Shown here in pieces: positions 19,982-27,764 of a stretch of 46,035 nt of DNA; the stretch's first letter is position 1; every line of letters starts with the position of its first letter. The stretch is from the NCBI GenBank assembly GCA_016790475.1, contig JAEUOX010000340.1:1-46035 (forward strand). The letters run 5' to 3'. This stretch comes from Rhodoferax sp. GTDB lineage: Bacteria; Pseudomonadota; Gammaproteobacteria; Burkholderiales; Burkholderiaceae_C. The notes under the pieces were generated by a model, which saw only the letters and a list, made by a program, of their open reading frames with translations, was not told the origin of the DNA and ran no database searches. The position numbers and the translations under genes were made by a program.

Positions 19982-20080
19982 TCACAGGATGTCAAAGGCC
20001 CGCCCGTCGGGCAGCCGGTAGCGGGAGAAGTCGCGCCCGTCGGTCGTCATGATGCTGGCCACGCCGGTGTCTGCCGCCAT
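19982..20080 (-). pseudogene. VapC-type PIN toxin reduced to its two ends
   Basis: A 32-residue frame on the minus strand starts MAADTGV, which matches the beginning of PIN toxins including the first catalytic aspartate (D4). It runs straight into ASIMTTDGRDFSRYRLPDGR-AFDIL, which matches their last ~24 residues including the late acidic residues. The ~100 residues between, with the other catalytic acids, are missing but the frame is kept. The antitoxin gene upstream overlaps it. It is certainly not an active nuclease. Identification rests on the short but characteristic ends. Confidence 0.68.
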
Positions 20081-20348
20081 GCTTGGCCCGGAGTTTGCGC
20101 AGGATGGCGTTGCGGGCTTTGTCGGGCTCGTAGGGCTGCTCTGCGTCGGCAAACTCCCGGGCGAGGGCTTGGTATTCGGGCCGTTGCTCTTGCGCCTTGA
20201 GCGCCATCAGGCGCTCGTACGGATTCTTGCGGTCCAGCGCCCGCTCGACCGCGTTCACGATGAATTGCGATTGGGTCAGGCCCTGGCGCCGGGCAGCCTG
20301 CTCCAGCTGGCGCTCCAGCAAGGGATCCATGCGAACGGAAACGGCCAC
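19992..20348 (-). CDS. Ribbon-helix-helix antitoxin of the broken toxin-antitoxin locus
   Basis: 118 residues from a GTG at 20348 with GGAG 7 bases upstream. The N-terminal ~40 residues (VSVRMDPLLERQLEQAARRQ then LTQSQFIVNAVERAL) are a CopG/Arc-type ribbon-helix-helix. The middle (NPYERLMALKAQEQRPEYQA) is typical of antitoxins paired with PIN toxins. The last ~25 residues (GRHRRGQHHDDRRARLLPLP) read through the toxin remnant in another frame and are probably not original. It may survive as a DNA-binding orphan. A lower-GC stretch at about 20350-20420 upstream probably carries its promoter. Confidence 0.7.
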   Translation of the reverse strand: MAVSVRMDPLLERQLEQAARRQGLTQSQFIVNAVERALDRKNPYERLMALKAQEQRPEYQALAREFADAEQPYEPDKARNAILRKLRAKHGGRHRRGQHHDDRRARLLPLPAARRAGL

Positions 20349-20433
20349 GGCTTTCTCCGGCTGTATTACGGTATTTCAGCCTATCCAGCTTCACATCAGG
20401 CAGACTTCGGGTGTCCCCAAAAAGTGTCAGCCC

Positions 20434-21132
20434 ATGCAAGCACCGCTTCATTCCCCCACCCCATCCGCCTGCCCGCGCCTCGCGCTGTTCGACCTGGACC
20501 ACACGCTGCTGCTCGGCGACAGCGACGTGCTGTGGTGTGAGTTCCTGATGGACCAGGGGGTGCTGGACCGCGCGGCCTTCGAGAGCCGCAACCGCGACAT
20601 CGAGGCGCGCTACAAGGCCGGCAGCGTCGACCCGGCGGAGTTCGCCAACTTCTATGTCTCGACGCTGGCCGGCCGCACGCCGGCCCAGTGGGAGCCCCTG
20701 CGCCAGCAGTTCCTGCGCCAGGTGGTGCAGCCGCGTATCCCGCCGGCCGCGCTGGCCCTGGTCCGCAGCCACCAGCAGCAGGGCGACCAGGTTGTGCTGA
20801 CCACCGCCACCAACCACTTCCTGACCGAGTTGACGGCGATCCATCTCGGCATCGGCGAGGTGATCGCGACCGAGCCGGCGCTGCGCGACGGCGTCTTCAC
20901 CGGTGCCACGACCGGCGTGCTGAACATGCGCGAGGGCAAGGTCACCCGGCTGCATGCCTGGCTGGCGGAGCGTGGCCTGGCGCTGGCCGGTTTCGACAGC
21001 ACCGGGTACAGCGATTCGATCAACGACCTGCCGCTGCTGGAGGCGGTCGACACGCCGGTGGCGGTGCATGCCGATGCCCGGCTCGCGGCGATCGCCGCCG
21101 AGCGCGGCTGGAAGTCCCTGCGGCTGGATTGA
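20434..21132 (+). CDS. HAD family IB phosphatase (SerB/CicA-like)
   Basis: 232 residues, ATG at 20434. HAD motif I is LFDLDHTLLLGDS with D20 nucleophile and D22 acid; motif II is the TTAT of VVLTTATNHFLT; the lysine is in MREGKVTRLHAWL; motif IV is YSDSINDLPLLEAV. The helical cap between motifs I and II (MDQGVLDRAAFESRNRD) matches the HAD-IB group that includes phosphoserine phosphatase and related proteins. Cytoplasmic; removes phosphate from a small metabolite. Widely conserved in Burkholderiales as a HAD-IB protein, substrate open. Confidence 0.87.
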   Translation: MQAPLHSPTPSACPRLALFDLDHTLLLGDSDVLWCEFLMDQGVLDRAAFESRNRDIEARYKAGSVDPAEFANFYVSTLAGRTPAQWEPLRQQFLRQVVQPRIPPAALALVRSHQQQGDQVVLTTATNHFLTELTAIHLGIGEVIATEPALRDGVFTGATTGVLNMREGKVTRLHAWLAERGLALAGFDSTGYSDSINDLPLLEAVDTPVAVHADARLAAIAAERGWKSLRLD

Positions 21133-21158
21133 CCTGTCGCGCGCGAGACCGGCTGCGG

Positions 21159-21164
21159 CACAAT
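21159..21164 (+). promoter_or_regulatory. -10 element implying a leaderless lipoprotein mRNA
   Basis: CACAAT at 21159-21164 lies 7 bases before the ATG at 21172. A start about 7 bases downstream of this box would begin the mRNA at the initiation codon itself. A TTGACC exists at 21129-21134, but the 24-base spacing is too long for a normal -35. No ribosome binding site is seen before the ATG. Confidence 0.4.
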
Positions 21165-21171
21165 CGCGCCG

Positions 21172-21582
21172 ATGAAGCTGTCTGTTGCGGCTGCCGTTCT
21201 CACTGCGGGTGTCCTGGGCCTGACCGGTTGCTCGACGCTGCAGAAGTCGCCGCCGCAGGACGGCCTCTACCAGGGCGAACTCTGTACCGCCACGCCCCAG
21301 GGTCCGCTGAACTGCGGCCCGGCCGAGGTCTCGCTGGTGCGCGGGCTGGCCAAGGTGCGCGTCAGCGATTTCGTCTATGACCTGACGCTGGACAACGGAG
21401 ACGTGGACGTGACGCTGGTCCATGTGCGCATGCTGGTCGATGTATTCAGCGCCCGCTACACCTGGGACGGCCCCTACCTGCGCTTCATCGACGAGGAGCG
21501 GCGCACCTTCTACCGGGTGCGCTTTGCCGATCCGCTCGCGCCAGCCCGCCAATCCGGCACGCCGAATGGGGGCATGGGTTGA
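21172..21582 (+). CDS. Small lipoprotein of unknown function
   Basis: 136 residues. The N-terminal signal MKLSVAAAVLTAGVLGLTGC ends in an LTGC lipobox, so the cysteine at position 20 should be lipidated and the protein anchored to a membrane facing the periplasm. The mature part is a small beta-rich domain (DGLYQGELCTATPQ, AKVRVSDFVYDLTL, LVHVRMLVDVFSARYTWDGP) with two further cysteines. I do not recognise a named family. No operon partner: it is 39 bases after the HAD gene and followed by an independent promoter. Confidence 0.8.
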   Translation: MKLSVAAAVLTAGVLGLTGCSTLQKSPPQDGLYQGELCTATPQGPLNCGPAEVSLVRGLAKVRVSDFVYDLTLDNGDVDVTLVHVRMLVDVFSARYTWDGPYLRFIDEERRTFYRVRFADPLAPARQSGTPNGGMG

Positions 21583-21607
21583 CCCGGTGCCGCGGCGTGC
21601 ATAGACT
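21579..21607 (+). promoter_or_regulatory. Sigma-70-type promoter
   Basis: TTGACC (21579-21584, 5 of 6) and TAGACT (21602-21607, 4 of 6) are separated by exactly 17 bases. The -35 box overlaps the lipoprotein stop codon. The predicted start at about 21614 falls one base before an ATG (21615). It would drive the small ORF below and, further on, the rnk-like gene. Confidence 0.6.
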
Positions 21608-21614
21608 GTGCCGC

Positions 21615-21740
21615 ATGGTTCCCGACCGCCGGCCCCTCGCCCTGATCACCGCCGCGCATGCGCGCGGCGGGCGCGTGCTTGCCGTGCAGCGGCTGACGCA
21701 CGGCCTTCTCCCAGCCCGGCGGTCCGCCCTTCTCCCTTAA
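21615..21740 (+). CDS. Possible leaderless small ORF, 41 residues
   Basis: ATG at 21615, TAA at 21738-21740. The product starts MVPDRRPLALITAAHARGGR and is basic (eight arginines), with no membrane helix and no family I recognise. Its only support is position: the ATG coincides with the start site predicted from the promoter at 21579-21607, as expected for a leaderless message. It could be a leader peptide in the 5' region of the rnk-like gene or a chance frame in GC-rich DNA. Confidence 0.3.
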   Translation: MVPDRRPLALITAAHARGGRVLAVQRLTHGLLPARRSALLP

Positions 21741-21747
21741 GCGCAAA

Positions 21748-21802
21748 CCATCGACCGTCGGGCCTCGCCCCGCGCGATGGCGCCCGCCTGTGGTTTCAGG
21801 CG
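21748..21802 (+). other. Two stem-loops in the leader of the rnk-like gene
   Basis: Stem one: CCATCG (21748-21753) with CGATGG (21775-21780). Stem two: CGCCTG (21785-21790) with CAGGCG (21797-21802) around a TGGTTT loop. Both lie between the small ORF and the ATG at 21830. They may only reflect GC-rich sequence, but two adjacent short stems after a promoter suggest a structured leader of about 215 bases. Confidence 0.35.
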
Positions 21803-21829
21803 CGGCGCATTCGATGGAAATGCCTCCCG

Positions 21830-22231
21830 ATGAACCAAGCCGCAAGCCCCGAGCGCCTGCTCACCGAACTCGACCGCACCCGCATCTGCCGCCTGCCCGG
21901 GCGCCGGCTGACACCACCACTGATGGACCTGCTGGACACCGCCGAGGTGCTGGATGCGCGTGACATCCCGGCCGACATCGTCACGATGTTCTCGCAGGTC
22001 GAGATCGAAAACCTCCACGACGGCCAGCGACGCACGCTGACGCTGTGCTACCCCGACCACGCCGAGCCGCATGCCGGCTTCATCTCGGTGCTGTCGCCGG
22101 TCGGCTGTGCGCTGCTGGGGTTGCGTGTCGGTGCCATCGCGCGCTGGCAGCTGCCCGGTGGCGAATCCGGCGCGGCCCGCGTGCGGGCGATCCTGTTCCA
22201 GCCGGAGGCGTCCGGCGACTACACGCTGTGA
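21830..22231 (+). CDS. rnk: Rnk-like nucleoside diphosphate kinase regulator (GreA/GreB C-terminal domain)
   Basis: 133 residues, ATG at 21830. The C-terminal GreA/GreB-type FKBP-like domain is recognised by DIVTMFSQVEIENLHDGQRR, LTLCYPDHAEPHAGFISVLSPVG and LLGLRVGAIARWQLPGG. The N-terminus is too short for the Gre coiled coil, as in Rnk proteins. Rnk binds RNA polymerase and competes with Gre factors; in Pseudomonas and E. coli it influences nucleoside diphosphate kinase levels. No clear Shine-Dalgarno is visible at the usual distance. It faces the M32 carboxypeptidase gene tail to tail. Confidence 0.8.
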   Translation: MNQAASPERLLTELDRTRICRLPGRRLTPPLMDLLDTAEVLDARDIPADIVTMFSQVEIENLHDGQRRTLTLCYPDHAEPHAGFISVLSPVGCALLGLRVGAIARWQLPGGESGAARVRAILFQPEASGDYTL

Positions 22232-22235
22232 GCGT

Positions 22236-22250
22236 GGCGCCGCAGGCGCC
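22236..22250. terminator. Short GC hairpin between convergent genes
   Basis: GGCGCC (22236-22241), a GCA loop, then GGCGCC (22245-22250), sitting exactly between the rnk-like stop (22231) and the carboxypeptidase stop (22251). It may act as a two-way terminator, but there is no T tract on either side. Confidence 0.35.
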
Positions 22251-23786
22251 TCAGTGCGGGGCCGCGGCGTACTTGTCGCGCAGATAGGCGATGTAGGGCC
22301 CGGCCTCCAGCGTGCGCCCGGTGCTGCGCACCAGCATCTCGTCGCGCGTGAAGCGCCGCCCGTGCTGCCAGACCGCGTCCCGCAACTGGCCGGCGAGCGC
22401 CGCATAGTCGCCTCGGGCGATGACCTCATCCAGCCCGGCATCACGCCGGCGCAGGCTGTCCATCAGCTGCGCGGCCGTCACGTTGCCGATCGTGTAGGAC
22501 GGGAAGGACCCGACATACCCGGTGGACCAGTGGATGTCCTGCAGCACGCCTCGGGCGTCGTCGGGCACCGTGACGCCTAGGTCGCGGCGGATCGTCTCGT
22601 TCCAGACGCCGGGCAGGTCGGCCACGCCCAGCGAGCCGTCCATCAGCGCGCATTCCAGCTCGACGCGCAGCATCACGTGCAGGTCGTAGGTGAGCTCGTC
22701 CGCCTCCACGCGGATCAGGCCGGGCTCGGTGTGCGTCACGGCGCGGTAGAAGCCCTCGGCGTCCACATCGGCCAGCTGCGCCGGAAACTGCGCCTGCAGC
22801 CGCGCAAAGTGCAGGCGCCAGAAGTCGCGGCTGCGCACGATGTGGTTCTCCCACAGGCGCGACTGGGACTCGTGCATGCCGAAGCTGGTGCCGCCGACGG
22901 CATACAGGCCGATCAGGTCGGTCGCGAACACGGTGCGCGTGTAGGCCGACGACACGCCCTGCTCATACAGCGCATGGCCAGTCTCGTGCGCGGTGCCGAA
23001 CAGCGAGGCCGGCAGGAAGTTGCGGTTGTAGCGCGTCGTGATCCGCACGTCCTCGCGCGTGAAGGACACCTCGAACGGGTGCACAGTGCTGTCCAGCCGG
23101 CCGCGCTGGAAGTCATAACCCAGCTGTGCGGCCAGCCACCGGCCGAAGGCACGCTGGCCGTCCTCCGGGAAGTCGCGGAACAGGAAGTCGCGCCGGGCCG
23201 GGGGCCGGGCACGCGCCTGCGCGAGGATCGGCAGGATGCCGGCACGCAGCTCCGCAAACAGCCGCCGCAGGCTCTCGGCCGTCTCGCCGGGCTCGTAGGC
23301 GGCCACCATCGCGTCGTACGGATGGCCGCTCCAGCCGACGCAGTCCGCATGCTCGCGCGACAGGGCCATCGTGGACTTCAGGTGCGGCGCGAACAGCGCG
23401 AAATCGCTGCGGGCGCGGGCCTCGATCCAGGCGGCCTGCGCCTCGGTGCGCAGGGCGGCGCGCTGCTGCGTCAGCGCGGCCGGCACGCGGCGATGCAGCT
23501 CCAGCGCTTCGCGGACCTGCGCCACCATTGCTCGGCGCGGGTCCTCGGGCGCGGTCTGCTGCGCAGCGGCCTCGGCGGTGTCGAGCGCACGCGCGGTGTC
23601 GGCGTGCAGCAGCATGTCCAGCGCCACGCGGGTCAGTGTCGCGATCTGCTGTCCGCGGCTGGCGGCGCCACCTGCAGGCATCATCGTGCGGGAGTCCCAC
23701 ACCAGCACCGAGGCGGCGTTGAGCACGTCGTTGATCGCGCCGATGCGCTCGTCGAGCGCGGCGTAGGGGGTCGAGGAAGCGTTCAT
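22251..23786 (-). CDS. M32 family metallocarboxypeptidase (Taq type)
   Basis: 511 residues. Zinc carboxypeptidase with the active-site HExxH in FGTAHETGHALYEQG and the downstream glutamate in MHESQSRLWEN, both diagnostic for M32. Other family features are RDFLFRDFPEDGQRAF and the IRVEADELTYDLHVMLR motif near the C-terminal third. It removes C-terminal residues from peptides in the cytoplasm; full length and all zinc residues are present. It is the last gene of the leftward ABC transporter operon (21 bases after the second ATPase), so it probably trims the imported peptide-like substrate. Confidence 0.93.
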   Translation of the reverse strand: MNASSTPYAALDERIGAINDVLNAASVLVWDSRTMMPAGGAASRGQQIATLTRVALDMLLHADTARALDTAEAAAQQTAPEDPRRAMVAQVREALELHRRVPAALTQQRAALRTEAQAAWIEARARSDFALFAPHLKSTMALSREHADCVGWSGHPYDAMVAAYEPGETAESLRRLFAELRAGILPILAQARARPPARRDFLFRDFPEDGQRAFGRWLAAQLGYDFQRGRLDSTVHPFEVSFTREDVRITTRYNRNFLPASLFGTAHETGHALYEQGVSSAYTRTVFATDLIGLYAVGGTSFGMHESQSRLWENHIVRSRDFWRLHFARLQAQFPAQLADVDAEGFYRAVTHTEPGLIRVEADELTYDLHVMLRVELECALMDGSLGVADLPGVWNETIRRDLGVTVPDDARGVLQDIHWSTGYVGSFPSYTIGNVTAAQLMDSLRRRDAGLDEVIARGDYAALAGQLRDAVWQHGRRFTRDEMLVRSTGRTLEAGPYIAYLRDKYAAAPH

Positions 23787-23807
23787 GGTGATGGTGGGGG
23801 CGATGCG

Positions 23808-24839
23808 TCAGGCGACGCCGCCGGTGTGCAGATGGCAGGCGGCGATGCGCCCGGGCCCGACCGGCGCGAGCACCGGCACCTCGGTGCGGCAGCGTGCGCC
23901 GGCATGCGGGCAGCGGGGATGGAAGTGGCAGCCGGAGGGCGGCTGCAGCGCGGACGGAATCTCGCCGGCGATCGGCTTGAAGGCCTGCCGGCCGACACCG
24001 ACCCGCGGCACGCTCTCGAACAGCGCGCGGGTGTACGGGTGGCTGGGCGCCGCATACAGCTCGGCCGTCGGGGCCAGCTCGACCAGGCGCCCGAGGTACA
24101 TGATGGCGACCCGGTCCGACACATGCCGCACCACGCCGAGGTCATGGCTGATGAAGATCGCCGTCAGGTTCAGGTCGCGGCGCAGGTCCATGAACAGGTT
24201 GAGCACCTGGGCCTGGATTGACACGTCGAGCGACGCGACCGGCTCGTCCAGCACGAGGAGCTCCGGCTTCATCGCGAGGGCGCGCGCAATCGCGATGCGC
24301 TGGCGCTGGCCGCCGGAGAACTGGTGCGGGAAGCGCGCCTGGAAGCTGCCGTCCAGCCCGGCCCGCTGCAGCATGTCCGCCACGTAGGCCGGGGCCTCGG
24401 CGGCGCTGACGATGCCGTGCGCGATCGGGCCCTCGCCGACGGTGTCGCCGACCCGCATGCGCGGGTTCAGGCTGGAGAACGGGTCCTGGTGCACCATCTG
24501 CACCCGGGTGGTCAGCTTGACGGTGCGCCGGCCCTGCGCGCGCGCCACCGGCGCGCCGTCGAACAGCACCGTGCCCTCGCTGGGGGTGTAGATGCCGGCC
24601 ACGATGCGGCCCAGCGTCGACTTGCCGCAGCCGGATTCGCCGACCAGCCCGACGACCTCGCCGCGCCGCACCGGCAGGCTCACATCCGTGACCGCACGCA
24701 CGGTGCGGGCCGCGGCGGTGGCGCCGAGCATCGCACCGATCCGCTCGCCCAGGTTGGGCTGCTTCGTGAAGCGCTTGGAGACCTGCCGGACGTCCAGCAG
24801 GGGGGCTAGCGTGCCGGGGGCGTGATCGGAATGTGGCAT
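23808..24839 (-). CDS. ABC transporter ATP-binding protein, DppF/OppF type
   Basis: 343 residues, ATG at 24839. Walker [11 protein letters not shown]-loop [15 protein letters not shown], signature [15 protein letters not shown], Walker [15 protein letters not shown] and switch [13 protein letters not shown] are all present. The C-terminal HPY domain has [14 protein letters not shown]. Overlaps the preceding ATPase gene by 34 bases. An insertion near residues 28-45 ([19 protein letters not shown]) is longer than in the region 1 paralogue, showing the two transporters are not recent copies. Confidence 0.94.
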   Translation of the reverse strand: MPHSDHAPGTLAPLLDVRQVSKRFTKQPNLGERIGAMLGATAAARTVRAVTDVSLPVRRGEVVGLVGESGCGKSTLGRIVAGIYTPSEGTVLFDGAPVARAQGRRTVKLTTRVQMVHQDPFSSLNPRMRVGDTVGEGPIAHGIVSAAEAPAYVADMLQRAGLDGSFQARFPHQFSGGQRQRIAIARALAMKPELLVLDEPVASLDVSIQAQVLNLFMDLRRDLNLTAIFISHDLGVVRHVSDRVAIMYLGRLVELAPTAELYAAPSHPYTRALFESVPRVGVGRQAFKPIAGEIPSALQPPSGCHFHPRCPHAGARCRTEVPVLAPVGPGRIAACHLHTGGVA

Positions 24840-25816
24840 AGGGCGGTGCGTCCGTCCTCGAATTGCTGGACCGGCACAGGGGTGCTGCAGACCGCCGCCG
24901 CGCGCGGGCAGCGCGGTGCGAAGCTGCAGCCGGTTGGCAGGGCGCTCAGCACCGGTGCCGCACCTGGCACCTGCGGCAGCCGGCTGCCGGGTACGTGTTC
25001 GCTCGGTACCGAGGCCAGCAGGCCGGCGGTGTAGGGGTGGCGGGGTGCGGCGATCACCGCCTCGGCCGGGCCGGTCTCGACGACGCGGCCGGCATACATC
25101 ACGCAGATGTCGTCGGCCAGGCTGGACACCACCGCCAGGTCATGCGTGACCCAGATGAAGGCGGTGCCGGTGTCGGTGGCCAGGCGCCGCACCTCGGCCA
25201 GGATCTGGCTCTGGATCGACACGTCCAGCGCGGTGGTGGGTTCGTCGGCGATGATCACGGCCGGCTTGTGCAGCAGCGCGATCGCGATCGCGACGCGCTG
25301 GCGCATGCCGCCCGACAGCTGGTGCGGGTAGGCGTCGAGCCGCTCCTCGGGGCTGGGGATGCCGACGGTGGCCAGTGCGTCGCAGGCCCGCTGGCGCGCG
25401 ACCTCGGTGGACACCGTGTCGTGGGCCTTGATCGCGGCGACCATCTGCGTCGACACCTTGAGCACCGGGTTCAGCGTCATCATCGGATCCTGGAACACCA
25501 TCGCGATGCGGGCGCCGCGGATCCGGCGCAGCGCGTCGCCACGCAGCTGCGTGATGTCGACGCCGTCGAGCAGCACCTCGCCGCCGGCGATGCGCCCGGG
25601 CGGCTCGATCAGGCCCAGGATCGAGTAGCCGGTGACGCTCTTGCCCGAACCGGATTCCCCGACCAGGCCCAGGATGCGCCCGCGGCCGACTTCGAAGCTC
25701 ACGCCGTCGACCGCGCGCACGGTGCCGGCGCGTACTGCGAACTCGGTGCGCAGGTTGCGGACCTGCAGGACCGGGTCGCTCACGCGAGCACCTTCGGGAG
25801 GCCGTGTGGCGCTCAT
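24806..25816 (-). CDS. ABC transporter ATP-binding protein, DppD/OppD type
   Basis: 336 residues from ATG 25816, overlapping the permease stop by 4 bases. A GTG at 25783 is an alternative start that would begin directly at the conserved [11 protein letters not shown]. Walker [11 protein letters not shown]-loop [15 protein letters not shown], signature [15 protein letters not shown], Walker [15 protein letters not shown] and switch [13 protein letters not shown] are intact. C-terminal cysteines occur in [14 protein letters not shown]. First ATPase of the second importer. Confidence 0.94.
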   Translation of the reverse strand: MSATRPPEGARVSDPVLQVRNLRTEFAVRAGTVRAVDGVSFEVGRGRILGLVGESGSGKSVTGYSILGLIEPPGRIAGGEVLLDGVDITQLRGDALRRIRGARIAMVFQDPMMTLNPVLKVSTQMVAAIKAHDTVSTEVARQRACDALATVGIPSPEERLDAYPHQLSGGMRQRVAIAIALLHKPAVIIADEPTTALDVSIQSQILAEVRRLATDTGTAFIWVTHDLAVVSSLADDICVMYAGRVVETGPAEAVIAAPRHPYTAGLLASVPSEHVPGSRLPQVPGAAPVLSALPTGCSFAPRCPRAAAVCSTPVPVQQFEDGRTALCHIPITPPAR

Positions 25817-26709
25817 CGGCTGCGCCTCGGGTTGAGCACGTAGCGCACCTGGTCACCGACCAGGTTGATCGCGACGACGGTCAGCATCAGCGCGATGCCG
25901 GGGTACACCGAGATCCAGTAGCGGCCCGACAGCAGGAACTGGAAGCCGTTGGAGATCAGCGAGCCCAGCGAGGGCTGCGTCAGCGGCAGGCCCAGGCCGA
26001 GGAAGGAGAGGGTGGCCTCCAGCGCGATCGAGTTGGCCACCTGCACGGTGGCCACCACCAGCAGTGGCGGCAGCGCGTTCGGCAGCAGGTGGCGGAACAG
26101 CACATGCAGCGCCGGCAGCGGTGTGGCGAGCGCGGCCTCGATGTAGTCCTTGCCGCGTTCGGCACTCGCTGCGCCATGCGCGGTGCGGGCGAAGTAGGCG
26201 TACTGCGCCAGCGCCAGCGCCGCCACCAGCTGCGGCAGGCCCTGCCCGAGCAGCGCCACCAGCACCAGTGCCAGCAGGATCGCCGGCAGCGACAGTTGCA
26301 GATCGATGACGCGCATCAGCAGGGCCTCGATGCGTCCGCCGTGGTAGGCCGCCAGCAGCCCGACGAAGCTGCCCAGCAGCAGCGCGCAGGTACCGGCCAT
26401 CACGCCCACCAGCAGGCTGGTGCGCAGGCCGTACAGGATGGCCGAGAAGATGTCGCGCCCGGCCGCGTCGGTGCCCAGCAGGTGCACATAACCGGCCGGC
26501 CCGGTCTCGCCGGGCTCCAGCCGGGCGGCGCCGAGGTCCAGCGTCGCCTGGTTGTACGGGTCCTGCGGTGAGATCAGCGGCGCGAACAGCGCCATCAGCA
26601 CGACCAGCAGGATGACGCCCAGCGCCACCAGCGCGACCTTGCTCTGCCGGTAGTCGGCCCAGAACTCGGACAGGCGGGCCCAGCGCGCCTCCGGTGCGGC
26701 CGTGGTCAT
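25813..26709 (-). CDS. ABC transporter permease, DppC type
   Basis: 298 residues; the ATG at 26709 overlaps the stop of the DppB-type gene by 4 bases. One N-terminal helix (VALVALGVILLVVLMALFAP) is followed by YVHLLGTDAAGRDIFSAILYG, the DppC hallmark, and the transport domain with EAA-like loop GKDYIEAALATPLPALHVLF. The C-terminus NLVGDQVRYVLNPR is canonical. Inner membrane, second half of the pore. Confidence 0.94.
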   Translation of the reverse strand: MTTAAPEARWARLSEFWADYRQSKVALVALGVILLVVLMALFAPLISPQDPYNQATLDLGAARLEPGETGPAGYVHLLGTDAAGRDIFSAILYGLRTSLLVGVMAGTCALLLGSFVGLLAAYHGGRIEALLMRVIDLQLSLPAILLALVLVALLGQGLPQLVAALALAQYAYFARTAHGAASAERGKDYIEAALATPLPALHVLFRHLLPNALPPLLVVATVQVANSIALEATLSFLGLGLPLTQPSLGSLISNGFQFLLSGRYWISVYPGIALMLTVVAINLVGDQVRYVLNPRRSR

Positions 26710-27680
26710 GCAGCCCCCTTCACGCGGATGCGCGGATCCAGCTGTCCGTAGACCATGTCGACGACGAAGTTGATCAGCACGAACAGGAACACCACCAGTA
26801 TCAGGTAGGCCACCATGACCGGACGGTCCAGCACGGTGATCGAATCAATGATGAGCTTGCCCATGCCGGGCCAGTTGAAGACGGTTTCGGTGACCACCGC
26901 GAAGGCCAGCGTCGAGCCGAACTCCAGCCCGAACACCGTGACGATCGGGATCGAGATGTTCTTGAGCACATGCAGCCCGAGCACCTTGGACTCCGACAGG
27001 CCCTGGGCGCGCGCAAAGCGCACGTAGTCGGCGCTCATGACCTCGACCGTGCCGGCGCGCGCCAGCCGGATCAGCAGCCCGAGCTTGAACAGCGCCAGGT
27101 TGAAGGCCGGCAGGAGCAGGTGGCTCAGGCCCTCCAGCGAGGTGATCGACAGCGGCATGCCCAGCACCGTGCTGACCGGCCCGCGCCCGCCCGAGGGCAG
27201 CCAGCCGAGCTCCACCGCGAAGGTCATGATCAGCAGCAGGCCGACCCAGAAGGTGGGCACGCTGAAGCCCAGCACCGACAGGCCCATGATCAGCTTGGAC
27301 GACACCGCGTCCGGCCGGTAGCCGGCCCAGATGCCGAGCGGGATGCCGACCAGCGTGGCGATCAGCATCGCGCAGACGGCCAGCTCCAGCGTGGCCGGCA
27401 GGCGGTCAAAGATCAGGCCCAGCACCGGCAGCCGGTAGATGAAGGACTCCCCCAGATCGCCGCGCAGCAGGTTGCCCATGAAGATGAAGTACTGCTCGAA
27501 CAGCGGCCGGTCGAAACCGTAGCGCTTGATGAGCGCTGCACGCAGCGCCTGGTCGGAGGCCGGATCGATCATCACGTCGATCGGGTTGCCGATCGCGTAC
27601 ACACCGACGAACACGATCACCGACATCGCCACCATGACGGCGATCGCCTGCAGCAGTCGCTGGATGAAGAAGCCGATCAT
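26706..27680 (-). CDS. ABC transporter permease, DppB type
   Basis: 324 residues, ATG at 27680. The first helix MIGFFIQRLLQAIAVMVAMS and the following VIVFVGVYAIGNPIDVMID are typical of this permease type, and the EAA loop is VEVMSADYVRFARAQGLSES. It is separated from the upstream binding-protein gene by 84 bases holding a strong hairpin, which may lower permease expression relative to the binding protein. The Shine-Dalgarno is weak. Confidence 0.93.
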   Translation of the reverse strand: MIGFFIQRLLQAIAVMVAMSVIVFVGVYAIGNPIDVMIDPASDQALRAALIKRYGFDRPLFEQYFIFMGNLLRGDLGESFIYRLPVLGLIFDRLPATLELAVCAMLIATLVGIPLGIWAGYRPDAVSSKLIMGLSVLGFSVPTFWVGLLLIMTFAVELGWLPSGGRGPVSTVLGMPLSITSLEGLSHLLLPAFNLALFKLGLLIRLARAGTVEVMSADYVRFARAQGLSESKVLGLHVLKNISIPIVTVFGLEFGSTLAFAVVTETVFNWPGMGKLIIDSITVLDRPVMVAYLILVVFLFVLINFVVDMVYGQLDPRIRVKGAA

Positions 27681-27719
27681 GCGTGTCCCGGAATCCGCGG
27701 AATTGTCTTCGAACGAGGG

Positions 27720-27752
27720 CCCTGGCCGGCCGGGAAATCCCGCCGGCCAGGG
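27720..27752 (-). terminator. Strong hairpin between binding-protein and permease genes
   Basis: A perfect 10-base stem, CCCTGGCCGG (27720-27729) with CCGGCCAGGG (27743-27752), continues after one bulged base into CGGGA (27731-27735) with TCCCG (27738-27742) and an AA loop. It starts 13 bases after the binding-protein stop on the minus strand. There is no T tract, so it probably stabilises the upstream message or partly attenuates transcription, a common way to make more binding protein than permease. Confidence 0.65.
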
Positions 27753-27764
27753 CGCGGGGAACGA

